64,000 bases of DNA from an uncultured Pseudomonadales bacterium (GTDB taxonomy: Bacteria > Pseudomonadota > Gammaproteobacteria > Pseudomonadales > Azotimanducaceae), in contig CAMYJX010000001.1 of NCBI GenBank assembly GCA_947258825.1, forward strand, positions 31,024 through 95,023. Direction: 5' to 3'. Shown one piece after another: positions 32,700 to 41,207 of this stretch; position 1 is the stretch's first letter, and each line of letters opens with the position of its first letter. The position numbers were made by a program, and so were the translations under genes. The notes beneath the pieces were generated by a model that was not told the origin of the DNA, searched no databases, and saw only the letters and a program-made list of their open reading frames with translations.

Positions 32700-34316
32700 A
32701 TGTTCGGAAGCCGCCCTTCCCGCCCCGCACGGCAAGACCACGAGGCTGGCCGCCTGTGGTGGCGTGACGGCATCATCTATCAGATCTATCCACGTTCGTT
32801 CATGGATGCAAACAACGACGGCATTGGCGACCTGGAAGGTGTCCGGAGGCGCCTGGACCATCTGGCGTGGCTGGGGGTGGATGGCATCTGGTTGTCGCCG
32901 TGTTTTCCCTCACCCATGGCCGACTTCGGCTACGACGTCTCCGACTACCGTGACATCGATCCGGTATTCGGCAACCTGCAAGACTTCGACCGACTGCTGG
33001 CAGACGCTCACAGCAGGGGCATACGCATCATTCTGGATCTGGTGCCCAATCACACCTCGGATCGCCATCCCTGGTTCCAGGCTGCTCGTCGCAGCAAAGA
33101 CGACCCCAAGCGCGACTGGTACCTGTGGCGCGACCCCAGACCGGACGGCGCGCCGCCCAACAACTGGACATCCGTCTTCGGCGGCCCGGCCTGGGAACTC
33201 GATCCGCAAACGGGACAGTACTACCTGCACACCTTCCTCAAGGAGCAGCCGGAGCTGAACTGGCGCAATCCCGAGGTGGTAGCCGCCATGCACGACGTGG
33301 TGCGGTTCTGGTTCGACCGGGGCGTCGACGGTTTTCGCATCGACGTCATCCACGCCATCGCCAAAGATCCCGAGCTGCGGGACAACCCCATGGTGAACGG
33401 CGTGCAGAAACGACTGCACAGCGAGAATCACCCGGACGTCCACGGCATGCTGCGGGCGCTGCGGCGCCTGGCTGACGACTATGACGAGCGCATGCTGGTG
33501 GGTGAGGTCTACCTGATGGACCCGGCAGAAGTCGCCACCTACTACGGTGCTGGCGACGAGTTGCACCTGGCCTTTAACTTCTCTTTCATGCACGCGCCCT
33601 GGGATGCAGGGGCCTTCCGCGCTCAGGTCGAGCGGTTCGCGAAGCTGGTTCCCGAACAGGGCTGGCCCGATCACGTGCTGTCGAGCCACGATGCGCGTCG
33701 CCATGCCAGCCGCTACGACCATGCCACCCTGGGCGAAGCCCGCTGCCGCCTGGCGGCGCTGATGCTGCTCACCTTGCGAGGCACGCCTTTCCTCTACTAC
33801 GGGGAGGAGATCGGCATGCGCAACGTTGAGATTCCCGAGGACGCCATGCAGGACCCACTGGCCTGGACGCTTAGCCCGAAGCTGTGCCGGGACGGCGAGC
33901 GCACCCCCATGCAATGGCAGCCCGGGCCTGGCGCCGGGTTCACCAAGGGCTCGCCCTGGTTGCCATTCGGCGACGACGCCGGAACCCGCAACGTGTCCCG
34001 CCAGATGGAAGAACCCGCGTCGCTGCTGCACCTTTACCGCGACGCCATCGCGTTACGGCGGCGGAATCCGGTTCTGCAGCGGGGAAGCTTCCAGCCTCTG
34101 GACTCCCCCGATCAGGTATTTGCTTTCGAGCGGCGGGACGGAGCCAGCCGGGCGCTGGTCGCCCTCAATCTCGGCACAACATCAGTTAACCCGCGCTTAC
34201 CTGCCGCATCCGTCCAGGGAGGGCTGCGGACCCACGCGCGGTTGCCACTTCCCGAAGACGCGGCGTCGCTGGAGCTCCGCCCCTGTGAGGGAGCGGTGTT
34301 TCTGACAGCCTGCTAA
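32700..34316 (+). CDS. GH13 alpha-glucosidase
   Basis: A 538-residue alpha-amylase-family enzyme. The four GH13 regions are LDLVPNHTSDRHPWF, DGFRIDVIHAI (nucleophile D215), MLVGEVYLMDP (acid/base E269) and VLSSHDARRHASRY (transition-state D331). The N-terminal WWRDGIIYQIYPRSFMDAN and the C-terminal beta domain are those of oligo-1,6-glucosidase/alpha-glucosidase relatives, which split alpha-glucosidic bonds of malto- or isomalto-oligosaccharides or sucrose. There is no signal peptide, so it acts in the cytoplasm. GGGAGGGAA precedes the ATG. No sugar transporter or regulator lies nearby, which is unusual for this family. Confidence 0.9.
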   Translation: MFGSRPSRPARQDHEAGRLWWRDGIIYQIYPRSFMDANNDGIGDLEGVRRRLDHLAWLGVDGIWLSPCFPSPMADFGYDVSDYRDIDPVFGNLQDFDRLLADAHSRGIRIILDLVPNHTSDRHPWFQAARRSKDDPKRDWYLWRDPRPDGAPPNNWTSVFGGPAWELDPQTGQYYLHTFLKEQPELNWRNPEVVAAMHDVVRFWFDRGVDGFRIDVIHAIAKDPELRDNPMVNGVQKRLHSENHPDVHGMLRALRRLADDYDERMLVGEVYLMDPAEVATYYGAGDELHLAFNFSFMHAPWDAGAFRAQVERFAKLVPEQGWPDHVLSSHDARRHASRYDHATLGEARCRLAALMLLTLRGTPFLYYGEEIGMRNVEIPEDAMQDPLAWTLSPKLCRDGERTPMQWQPGPGAGFTKGSPWLPFGDDAGTRNVSRQMEEPASLLHLYRDAIALRRRNPVLQRGSFQPLDSPDQVFAFERRDGASRALVALNLGTTSVNPRLPAASVQGGLRTHARLPLPEDAASLELRPCEGAVFLTAC

Positions 34317-34348
34317 AGTGCGGCTCGACCCATTGTCGAGGCGCCGAC

Positions 34349-34933
34349 GTGCCCCACCGCATCACCATCATCCAAGGCCACCCGGACGGCACGCGGGAAC
34401 ATCTCTGCCATGCCCTGGCGAATGCCTATCGATCCGGCGCTGAAGCTTCCGACTTCGAAGTCCGCAGCATCTCGGTGGCGGACCTGAGCTTTCCGCTCAT
34501 CCGCAGCGGCGAGGACTTCGTCGACGGGCCGCGACCCGCCTGCATCCAGGAAGCCCAGTCCATGATCCGCAGCAGCGATCATCTGCTGCTGGTCTATCCC
34601 CTGTGGCTGGGCACCATGCCCGCCATGTTTAAGGCGTTTCTGGAGCAGGTGTTCCGCTACGATTTCGCGTTCGAACCGGATGCCCGGGGGCACTTCGATA
34701 AGAAACTCGCGGGGCGTTCCGCCCGGGTGATGATCACCATGGGCATGCCGGCGCTGGCATACCGCTACTACTTCGGCGCCCACAGCTTGAAGAGCCTGGA
34801 GCGCAACATCCTCAAGTTTTCCGGCATCTCCCCGGTCAAGGAGAGCCTGTTCGGCGCGGTGGACAGCGTCAGCGACGGGACCCGTGAAAAGTGGCTGCAG
34901 CGTGTGAAGCGGCTCGGCGCGGCGGGGCGATGA
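34349..34933 (+). CDS. NAD(P)H dehydrogenase (quinone)-like flavodoxin-fold protein
   Basis: A 194-residue protein of the flavodoxin_2/NQO family: ITIIQGHPDGTREHLCHALA at the start, LLLVYPLWLGTMPAMFKAFL and VFRYDFAFEPDARG in the middle, and KKLAGRSARVMITMGMPALA after that. These proteins use FAD or FMN to reduce quinones or similar acceptors with NAD(P)H; some act as accessory subunits of potassium efflux systems. The start is GTG 34349. It follows the GH13 gene closely (32 bp) on the same strand and converges on the P450 gene. Confidence 0.82.
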   Translation: MPHRITIIQGHPDGTREHLCHALANAYRSGAEASDFEVRSISVADLSFPLIRSGEDFVDGPRPACIQEAQSMIRSSDHLLLVYPLWLGTMPAMFKAFLEQVFRYDFAFEPDARGHFDKKLAGRSARVMITMGMPALAYRYYFGAHSLKSLERNILKFSGISPVKESLFGAVDSVSDGTREKWLQRVKRLGAAGR

Positions 34934-34961
34934 GCCCGCGCCCTGCCGGATCGGAGGTTCC

Positions 34962-36242
34962 CTAAGCTTTGTCGAACCGCATGTAAATCGACTTCAGCGC
35001 TCGCACCCACATGCCGGGCACGTGGGTGTAGTCGTTCTTCTCGGGCACCGGCCGCATGTTGGCGACGCGATCCAGCAGGATCTCCCAGGCCCAGTTCTGC
35101 TCCAGCCGGCTCAAGGTGGCGCCGGGACAGACGTGCTCGCCGAGGCCGAAAGCCAGGTGGCGTCCGGCATTCTTGCGCTGGAGATTCGGCGTGTCGGGAT
35201 CGGGAAAGCGCTCGGGATCGTGATTGCCCGCACCGTATCGAATCGCGAGCGTTGCTCCTTTCGGCACAGGCACGCCGCCAATCTCGCTGTCTTCGGTGAC
35301 AAACCGATACAGCCCCTGGGTCGGGGACTCGATGCGCAGGGTCTCTTCCACGAAATTCTTGATCTTCGAACGGTCCGCCTGCAGGGTCGCGTAGACGTCG
35401 GGATTGCGGAACAGCAACCACAGACCGTTGGCCAGGGCGAAGGTGGTTGTTTCGTTGCCGCCGATGAGCAGGTGGTCGGTGATGCCGATTATCTCGGTGT
35501 CGGTGAGCGGCCGCTTTCTTCCCAGCTCTACATCCTCGTACTCGATCTGCGTGAGCCGCGTGATGATGTCGTCCTTCGGGTTTCGACGCTTCTCCTGCAT
35601 GGTGTCGAAAATATAGTGCTGCAGCTCGATATGCTTCTCTACAGCCCACTTTTCCTGCTCCAGCGTCAGACCGCGGGAGAACGGCAGCACCCAGGCGTAG
35701 GACCGCTCCTTGAGCATCGGCAGGTCCATGCGCGGAAAGCCCAGCAGCTCGGCGATGACGATCATGGGCAGCGGTTCGGCAAAATCCTTGATGAACTCGA
35801 TCTCGTCCTTATCGATCCAGGCGTCGATCAGCTCGTTGATGGTGCCGCGGATGAAGCCTTCCCGCGCCTTAATGGCCGATGCTGTGAGCGCCGGGTCCAC
35901 CAGCACCCGATAGTGCGCATGCTTGGGCAGGTTTTCGCCCAGCGCCGTGTAGCGCGGCCAGCCTTTTTCCTCGTACAGCGCGCGCGCCTCGGCAAATTTC
36001 AACAGCGGCTCCGCGTCCTGCACATCCGGGCCGGCGGTAAAGAGCTTGGGCCGCCGCAGCACGTATTCCAGATCGTCGAAGCGGGTGAGCACGTACATGC
36101 CGAGCTGCGGCATGAAGTAAACGGGCGATTCCTCCCGCAGCACGTCGTAGGCGTCGAACCAGTTTTCCTGAACGACGGGGTCCATGAAATCGATTTCGGC
36201 AGCCTTTTTGTAGGGGCAGCCAGAGGTCTGGGTTGCTGTCAT
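34962..36242 (-). CDS. Cytochrome P450
   Basis: A 426-residue soluble bacterial P450. The I-helix has LLIGGNETT, the K-helix has EETLRIESP, and the heme loop is FGLGEHVCPGATLSR with the axial Cys372. No membrane anchor is present, so it is a class I-type enzyme that needs a ferredoxin and reductase, which are not seen in the window. ATG 36242 starts MTATQTSGCPYKKA; the longer open frame upstream has no P450 features. It is the last gene of a minus-strand group with the acyl-CoA-dehydrogenase-like protein and SDR, suggesting oxidation of a hydrophobic substrate. Confidence 0.93.
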   Translation of the reverse strand: MTATQTSGCPYKKAAEIDFMDPVVQENWFDAYDVLREESPVYFMPQLGMYVLTRFDDLEYVLRRPKLFTAGPDVQDAEPLLKFAEARALYEEKGWPRYTALGENLPKHAHYRVLVDPALTASAIKAREGFIRGTINELIDAWIDKDEIEFIKDFAEPLPMIVIAELLGFPRMDLPMLKERSYAWVLPFSRGLTLEQEKWAVEKHIELQHYIFDTMQEKRRNPKDDIITRLTQIEYEDVELGRKRPLTDTEIIGITDHLLIGGNETTTFALANGLWLLFRNPDVYATLQADRSKIKNFVEETLRIESPTQGLYRFVTEDSEIGGVPVPKGATLAIRYGAGNHDPERFPDPDTPNLQRKNAGRHLAFGLGEHVCPGATLSRLEQNWAWEILLDRVANMRPVPEKNDYTHVPGMWVRALKSIYMRFDKA

Positions 36243-36294
36243 GCGGGTTCTCCCTTCCGATGGGTGCCAGTGTACCGACCCGCCCGGCCGAATC

Positions 36295-37434
36295 TCAATC
36301 CATCTCCAGCAGCGGAAAATCCACGTCCAGGCCCCAATAAGCCTGGGCGACGGTGGCGAATCGCCCCTCGGCCCCAAAGGCGTGATGGCGGATGACCTGC
36401 ACGTCCCGAAACGCCCGCTCGATGGGGCTGCGACGGTAAATGCCCGAAGTGCCGACCCCCCGGGACAGCTCGCCCACCGCGTCAGCGCAACCCTGCAGCG
36501 CATACGCACAGGCGAGGAACAGGTCTGCTTTGTGCTGACGGGAAAAGGCGATTCCAGACTCCGCACGGTCCCAGGCGCTGGAAAGCTCCTGGCGCAGCAG
36601 CGCACGCACGGCACGACTGGTGGCGAGCGCTTTGCCGTAGTGCATCTGGGCGAGATGTCGATGTTTCAACGTCGACTTTGCCGCAAAGGGAACCTTGTTG
36701 GTGGCGATCTCATCCGTTGCAGCAAGGGCGGCAGCCAGCGCCCCCAGCGCAACCGGCGGGAAGGTTGTGGTGAGAATGGCTTCAGGCAGGCGGTACAGCG
36801 TGCCCTGGAAATAGTCGTTCACAGCCGGGGACGCGCTGAAGTCGATGGCCCGATGCTCCGGGACGAAAACATCCTCGGCGCAGATGGTGTTGCTGGCCGT
36901 GCCCCGCAGGCCCAGGGTATCCCAGTCTTCTTCGATGCGCAGCGCCCCGGCAGGATGAAACATGAGCAGCAGCCGCTCGCCCTCCAGAGCGGTGTGGCCG
37001 AGCCAGTCCGCGTGTTTGCAACCGCTGGCAAACGGGGTCCCGCCGCTGACCCGGTAGCCGCCTTCAACGGCGCGGGCCTGCAGCGGCCTGTTGAAGGTCT
37101 CGCAGACCACGGCATCCTGGTCGTCACCGTAGACTTCCTCGACGAAACTTTCGCTGGCCAGGCGCATATCAAAAGTGGTGTTCGCCGCCCCCATCATGAG
37201 CCAGGCGGCGGCGGTGTCCCGTGTCGCTATCTGTTCCGCCAGTTGGACGTACTCCCAGGGCGAGATCTCGAAGCCGCCCAGGGTTTGCGGCCGCCACAGG
37301 CGCAGCAATCCGGCCGACTTCAGCGCCTTCAGGGTCTGCGGTGCCAGCGAGCCGTGGGTTTCTCCGTAACCTGCGTGCTCGGACGCCGTCGCAAGAACGC
37401 TGTCCAGCCGCTGTTGCCAATGTGCGTCTGTCAT
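36295..37434 (-). CDS. Acyl-CoA dehydrogenase-fold flavoprotein (HsaA/monooxygenase-like)
   Basis: A 379-residue protein of the acyl-CoA dehydrogenase superfamily. The region ATRDTAAAWLMMGAANTTFD, GGYRVSGGTPFASGCKHADW and DTLGLRGTASNTICAEDVFV are typical, but the C-terminal half (GVGTSGIYRRSPIERAFRDV followed by VIRHHAF) resembles two-component flavin monooxygenases such as HsaA or related hydroxylases more than true dehydrogenases with their catalytic Glu. It probably uses reduced flavin from a separate reductase. It lies between the P450 (52 bp away) and the SDR (69 bp upstream), all on the same strand. Confidence 0.78.
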   Translation of the reverse strand: MTDAHWQQRLDSVLATASEHAGYGETHGSLAPQTLKALKSAGLLRLWRPQTLGGFEISPWEYVQLAEQIATRDTAAAWLMMGAANTTFDMRLASESFVEEVYGDDQDAVVCETFNRPLQARAVEGGYRVSGGTPFASGCKHADWLGHTALEGERLLLMFHPAGALRIEEDWDTLGLRGTASNTICAEDVFVPEHRAIDFSASPAVNDYFQGTLYRLPEAILTTTFPPVALGALAAALAATDEIATNKVPFAAKSTLKHRHLAQMHYGKALATSRAVRALLRQELSSAWDRAESGIAFSRQHKADLFLACAYALQGCADAVGELSRGVGTSGIYRRSPIERAFRDVQVIRHHAFGAEGRFATVAQAYWGLDVDFPLLEMD

Positions 37435-37503
37435 CTGCCAGCCTCCCGTCCGACCGTCTCGAGTCTGCGTTGCCAGCGAGCCGAGCCTGCAACGCGGTGG
37501 CTA

Positions 37504-38259
37504 TCAACCGTGCATGGACAGGCCACCCGACACGCTAATCACCTGACCGGTGATGTAGGATGCATCATCGCCCAGGAAGAAAGCCACCAGACCCGGAAAA
37601 TCTTCCGGCTGCGCCAGCCGGCGCATGGGAATCGCCCGCTGCAGCGATTCCTGCAGCCGTCCCGACGGGTCGAATCCGGCCAGCAGCGGCGTGTCGGTGG
37701 GTCCCGGACAGATGCTGTTGAAGGTCAGGCCCTGACGGGCGTGCTCCCTGGCCAAGGTTTTCATGAACGCGATGATGCCGCCCTTGGTGGCGGAGTAGAC
37801 GGCCTCGCCGGAGGACCCAACCCGCCCGGCGTCGGAGGCGATGCTGATCACCCGGCCACGACCCGCACTGGCCAGCCGCTGCAGAACCGCATGGGTCACG
37901 TTCAGCGTGCCGTACAAATTGATGTCCACCACCCGGCGCCAGAAGTCGGGCTCGGTTTCCACGAAAGGTCTGGCCTGATCCCAACCGGCGTTGTTTACCA
38001 GGCCGTAAATCTCACCGGTCTGCGCGCCGAAGGCTTCGACCGCCCTCCGGACCGCGTCATAATCGGTGATATCGACCTGATAGGTAGCAAGCGCACCGCC
38101 GCCTGCAGGCACCGACTGCTCCAGCGCCTGCAGCGCGTCGCCGTCCCGATCCAGCACGCCTACCGGGTAATCCAGCGCCAGCAGTCGAACCGTGATGGCG
38201 CGCCCGATGCCGCTGGCGCCTCCCGTGACCAGCACCGGCCGTTGTTCTGTCTCCGTCAT
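37504..38259 (-). CDS. SDR family oxidoreductase
   Basis: A 251-residue classical short-chain dehydrogenase. The cofactor motif is TGGASGIGRAI, then LVNNAGWDQARPF, the catalytic VISIASDAGRVGSSGEAVYSATKGG (Ser, Tyr, Lys) and the C-terminal YITGQVISVSGGLSMHG. It resembles 3-hydroxyacyl-CoA or 2-hydroxycyclohexanecarboxyl-CoA dehydrogenase-type SDRs, but the substrate is not assigned. ATG 38259 follows GGAG. It is the first gene of the SDR, flavoprotein and P450 group, and is divergent from lipA by 90 bp. Confidence 0.87.
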   Translation of the reverse strand: MTETEQRPVLVTGGASGIGRAITVRLLALDYPVGVLDRDGDALQALEQSVPAGGGALATYQVDITDYDAVRRAVEAFGAQTGEIYGLVNNAGWDQARPFVETEPDFWRRVVDINLYGTLNVTHAVLQRLASAGRGRVISIASDAGRVGSSGEAVYSATKGGIIAFMKTLAREHARQGLTFNSICPGPTDTPLLAGFDPSGRLQESLQRAIPMRRLAQPEDFPGLVAFFLGDDASYITGQVISVSGGLSMHG

Positions 38260-38349
38260 GTGCGCTCCATGTCTCGTCTTTGCCGGCAACCCTCCATACC
38301 CGGCGCGACTCGGCGTACAATGAGGCCAGCACCATCGACCGTATGAATC

Positions 38350-39354
38350 ATGAGCGAAAGCGTTAAGAGCGGCCAGAAATTCCGAACCGAGTCCGGCATC
38401 ACGGCGATCAAGGACGGCATGAAGGCCGGGGTATCAGAGCGCAGACCCAGCGGTCGCAAGCCCCCCTGGCTGCGGGTGCGCATGGGCGGTGGCGAAAAGT
38501 ACGAGGCCGTCCGGCAGACGGTGAAAACGCACCGCCTGGCCACGGTTTGCGAAGAATCCCACTGCCCCAACATTGGTGAGTGCTGGAACAACGGCACCGC
38601 CACCATCATGCTGATGGGCGCGGTCTGCACCCGGGCCTGTCGCTTCTGCTCCGTGGATACCGGAAACCCTCAGGGCTGGCTCGATCCGAAGGAGCCGGAT
38701 AACGCGGCGGAGTCGGTGCGTCTCATGAACCTGCGCTACGTGGTGCTGACCTCCGTAGATCGCGACGACCTCCCCGACGGCGGCGCCGCCCACTACGCGG
38801 CCTGCGTGCGCGCCATCAAGACGCTGAACCCCCAGACCGCGGTGGAAGCGTTGACCCCGGATTTCTCCGGCTCTCACGCGGCCGTGGAAACGGTGGTGGA
38901 TTCGGGGCTGGAGGTGTTCGCCCAGAATCTGGAAACGGTCGCCCGTCTGACCCACGTGGTCCGCGACCCGAGAGCCGGCTATCAGCAGACGCTGGACGTC
39001 CTTGCCCACGGTAAATCACATCGACCGCAGGTGCTGACGAAATCCAGCATGATGCTCGGCCTCGGCGAGACGGACGAGGAGATCCGCCGCAGCATGGAAG
39101 ACCTGCGCGCTCACCAGGTGGATATCCTGACCCTCGGCCAGTATCTGCGACCGACGCTGAATCATCTGCCGGTGGAGCGCTGGGTCCATCCGGACGAATT
39201 CCAGCGCTATCGGGAGTGGGGCCTGGAACTGGGTTTCATGGAGGTTGCCGCCGGACCTCTGGTGCGGTCCAGCTATCGTGCGGACCGCATTCTCGACCAG
39301 AACAACCTCGGCCTGGGCACGACGCAAACCCGCGTGCCGATCAAGAACCTCTGA
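38350..39354 (+). CDS. lipA: Lipoyl synthase
   Basis: A 334-residue radical SAM enzyme. The auxiliary cluster ligands are C67, C72 and C78 ([12 protein letters not shown]) and the radical SAM motif is C93-x3-C97-x2-C100 (CTRACRFC). The C-terminal RSSYRADRI is the conserved Ser-containing motif. It inserts two sulfurs into octanoyl groups on lipoyl domains. LipB, the partner octanoyltransferase, is not in the window. The N-terminus (about 35 residues before the first conserved block) is normal for the proteobacterial enzyme. It leads a plus-strand run with pepA, hisI and cysS. Confidence 0.96.
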   Translation: MSESVKSGQKFRTESGITAIKDGMKAGVSERRPSGRKPPWLRVRMGGGEKYEAVRQTVKTHRLATVCEESHCPNIGECWNNGTATIMLMGAVCTRACRFCSVDTGNPQGWLDPKEPDNAAESVRLMNLRYVVLTSVDRDDLPDGGAAHYAACVRAIKTLNPQTAVEALTPDFSGSHAAVETVVDSGLEVFAQNLETVARLTHVVRDPRAGYQQTLDVLAHGKSHRPQVLTKSSMMLGLGETDEEIRRSMEDLRAHQVDILTLGQYLRPTLNHLPVERWVHPDEFQRYREWGLELGFMEVAAGPLVRSSYRADRILDQNNLGLGTTQTRVPIKNL

Positions 39355-39406
39355 ACCCGGCTGGCCAACCTCCTCTGCTGAATCCAACAACCGGATCAAG
39401 ACTTCC

Positions 39407-40774
39407 ATGACCGACCTATTTCTCTCAGCCACCACCGAACCGGTCACGCCCGTCAGCCTGGTGCGCACCGAAGACCTGTCCACCTGGCTGGAATCTCTGG
39501 AACCGGCGGCAGCCGCCTGGGCACGCAGCCGCGACTTCCAGGCAAAAACGAACCAGTTCGTCTGGTTGCCCGACGGCTCCGGTCATCCGGGTCAACTCGC
39601 GGTTGGTTGGGATGGCGCCGACAATCTGGAAACCCTCGGCGGATTGGCGCTGAGCCTGCCCGGGGGCGTTTACCGCATCAATGCCGAGGTGAGCCAGCTG
39701 CAGAAGCTGGGTTGGGCCCTGGGCGGCTACCAGTTCGAGCGTTACAAGAATGCGAAGCGGGAGCCCGCTCGGCTGCTGGTGGGCTCTGAGGAGGAAGCCA
39801 CCCGGCTCGCCAGCTTCGAATCTGCCATCACCCTGGTGCGAGATCTGATCAACACCCCCGCCGCCGACATGCTCCCGAGCCATCTGGCTGCGGAAGCCGA
39901 ACAGCTGGCCGAAAGCTACGGGGCCGAGTGCAGCGTCGTACTTGGCGACGAGCTGCTGGACCGCAATCTCTGCGCTATCCATGCCGTCGGCAGAGCTGCC
40001 GCGGACGAGCCCCGGTTGATCGACATCCGCTGGGGGGACCCGACCCACCCCCAAGTCGTACTGGTGGGCAAAGGAGTCTGCTTCGACAGCGGCGGGCTGG
40101 ACATCAAGCCTGCTTCCAACATGCGCACCATGAAGAAAGACATGGGCGGCGCGGCTCAGGTCCTGGGCCTGGCGCAGCTGATCATGGCAGAGGCGTTGCC
40201 TGTTCGGCTGCGGGTTCTGATTCCCGCCGTGGAAAACGCCATCGCCGGCAACGCCTACCGGCCGGGAGACGTGGTGCCTACCTACCAGGGTCTGACCGTG
40301 GAGATCGACAATACGGACGCGGAAGGTCGGGTAGTGCTGTGTGACGCCCTGGCCCTCGCGGTAGAGGACGAGCCTGACCTCATCCTCGACTATGCAACCC
40401 TGACCGGATCCGCCCGCTCCGCCGTCGGCGCCGAAATCGCCGCCATGTTCAGCAACAGCGACGACGTTGCGGAGGGCATTTTCCACAGCGGCGAGCAGCT
40501 GGACGACCCGGTCTGGCGCCTGCCGCTGCACCAGCCCTACGGCTACAAGCTGGAGAGCAAAGTGGCGGACACGGTGAACTCCGCCAGCACGCCGTTCGGC
40601 GGCGCCATCACCGCGGCGCTGTTTCTGCAGAAGTTCGTCGCCGACGTGCCCTGGGTGCACTTCGATATCATGGCGTTCAACACCCGGGCTCGACCCGGTC
40701 GCCCGGAAGGCGGCGAGGCCATGGCCATCCGGGCGGTCTACGGCTACCTGCAGGACAGGTACGGGCAGCCATGA
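39407..40774 (+). CDS. Leucyl aminopeptidase family (M17) protein
   Basis: A 455-residue M17 aminopeptidase. The metal-site motifs are VLVGKGVCFDSGGLDIKP (Lys and Asp ligands), KDMGGAAQVLG and the M17 signature NTDAEGRVVLCDAL, with ADTVNSASTPFGGAITAALF further on. It is shorter and N-terminally diverged compared with PepA, so a generic M17 call is safer. It removes N-terminal residues from peptides in the cytosol using two metal ions. ATG 39407 is chosen because the family begins at MTDLFLSA; the open frame upstream runs into lipA. It overlaps hisI by 4 bp (ATGA). Confidence 0.9.
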   Translation: MTDLFLSATTEPVTPVSLVRTEDLSTWLESLEPAAAAWARSRDFQAKTNQFVWLPDGSGHPGQLAVGWDGADNLETLGGLALSLPGGVYRINAEVSQLQKLGWALGGYQFERYKNAKREPARLLVGSEEEATRLASFESAITLVRDLINTPAADMLPSHLAAEAEQLAESYGAECSVVLGDELLDRNLCAIHAVGRAAADEPRLIDIRWGDPTHPQVVLVGKGVCFDSGGLDIKPASNMRTMKKDMGGAAQVLGLAQLIMAEALPVRLRVLIPAVENAIAGNAYRPGDVVPTYQGLTVEIDNTDAEGRVVLCDALALAVEDEPDLILDYATLTGSARSAVGAEIAAMFSNSDDVAEGIFHSGEQLDDPVWRLPLHQPYGYKLESKVADTVNSASTPFGGAITAALFLQKFVADVPWVHFDIMAFNTRARPGRPEGGEAMAIRAVYGYLQDRYGQP

Positions 40775-41175
40775 CGTTCGACACCCTGGAAAACGCGGCC
40801 GCGGGCACGCAGACTCCGCTTGCCGAGGTGCTGGAGCACATTCCGTTCAACAGCGAAGGGCTGATTCCCGCAGTCGCCCAGGATGCAGACAGCCGGGAGG
40901 TGCTGATGCTGGCCTGGATGAATCGAGAAGCTCTGGCACGCACCCTTGATGAGGGTTACGCCTGCTACTGGTCGCGCAGCCGGCAATCGCTCTGGCGCAA
41001 AGGGGAAACATCCGGTCACCAGCAGCGCCTGCACGAGCTGCGCCTGGACTGCGATGGCGACGCCGTGCTGCTGCTGGTAAAACAGACGGGGCCCGCCTGC
41101 CACACCAACCGGCCCAGTTGCTTCTACCTGCTGGTCGACAACGACCAGGTGCGGGTGACCTCCGAACCGGTGTGA
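40771..41175 (+). CDS. hisI: Phosphoribosyl-AMP cyclohydrolase
   Basis: A 134-residue single-domain HisI: LIPAVAQDADSREVLMLAWM, YWSRSRQSLWRKGETSGHQQ and DCDGDAVLLLVKQTGPACHT are diagnostic, with the metal Cys/Asp residues in LDCDGDA and the Cys of GPACHT. It opens the purine ring of phosphoribosyl-AMP in histidine synthesis. No HisE domain is fused. The rest of the his pathway is not in the window. Its ATG overlaps the M17 peptidase stop, so the two are translationally coupled. Confidence 0.95.
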   Translation: MTFDTLENAAAGTQTPLAEVLEHIPFNSEGLIPAVAQDADSREVLMLAWMNREALARTLDEGYACYWSRSRQSLWRKGETSGHQQRLHELRLDCDGDAVLLLVKQTGPACHTNRPSCFYLLVDNDQVRVTSEPV

Positions 41176-41207
41176 CCGGTCAAAATCCCTGGCAAACGGA
41201 ACGGCGC

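Noticed and set aside
36241..38346. 701-codon open frame on the plus strand
   Set aside because: It runs opposite two clear minus-strand genes (acyl-CoA dehydrogenase-like and SDR) and has an Arg/Pro/His-rich shadow composition.
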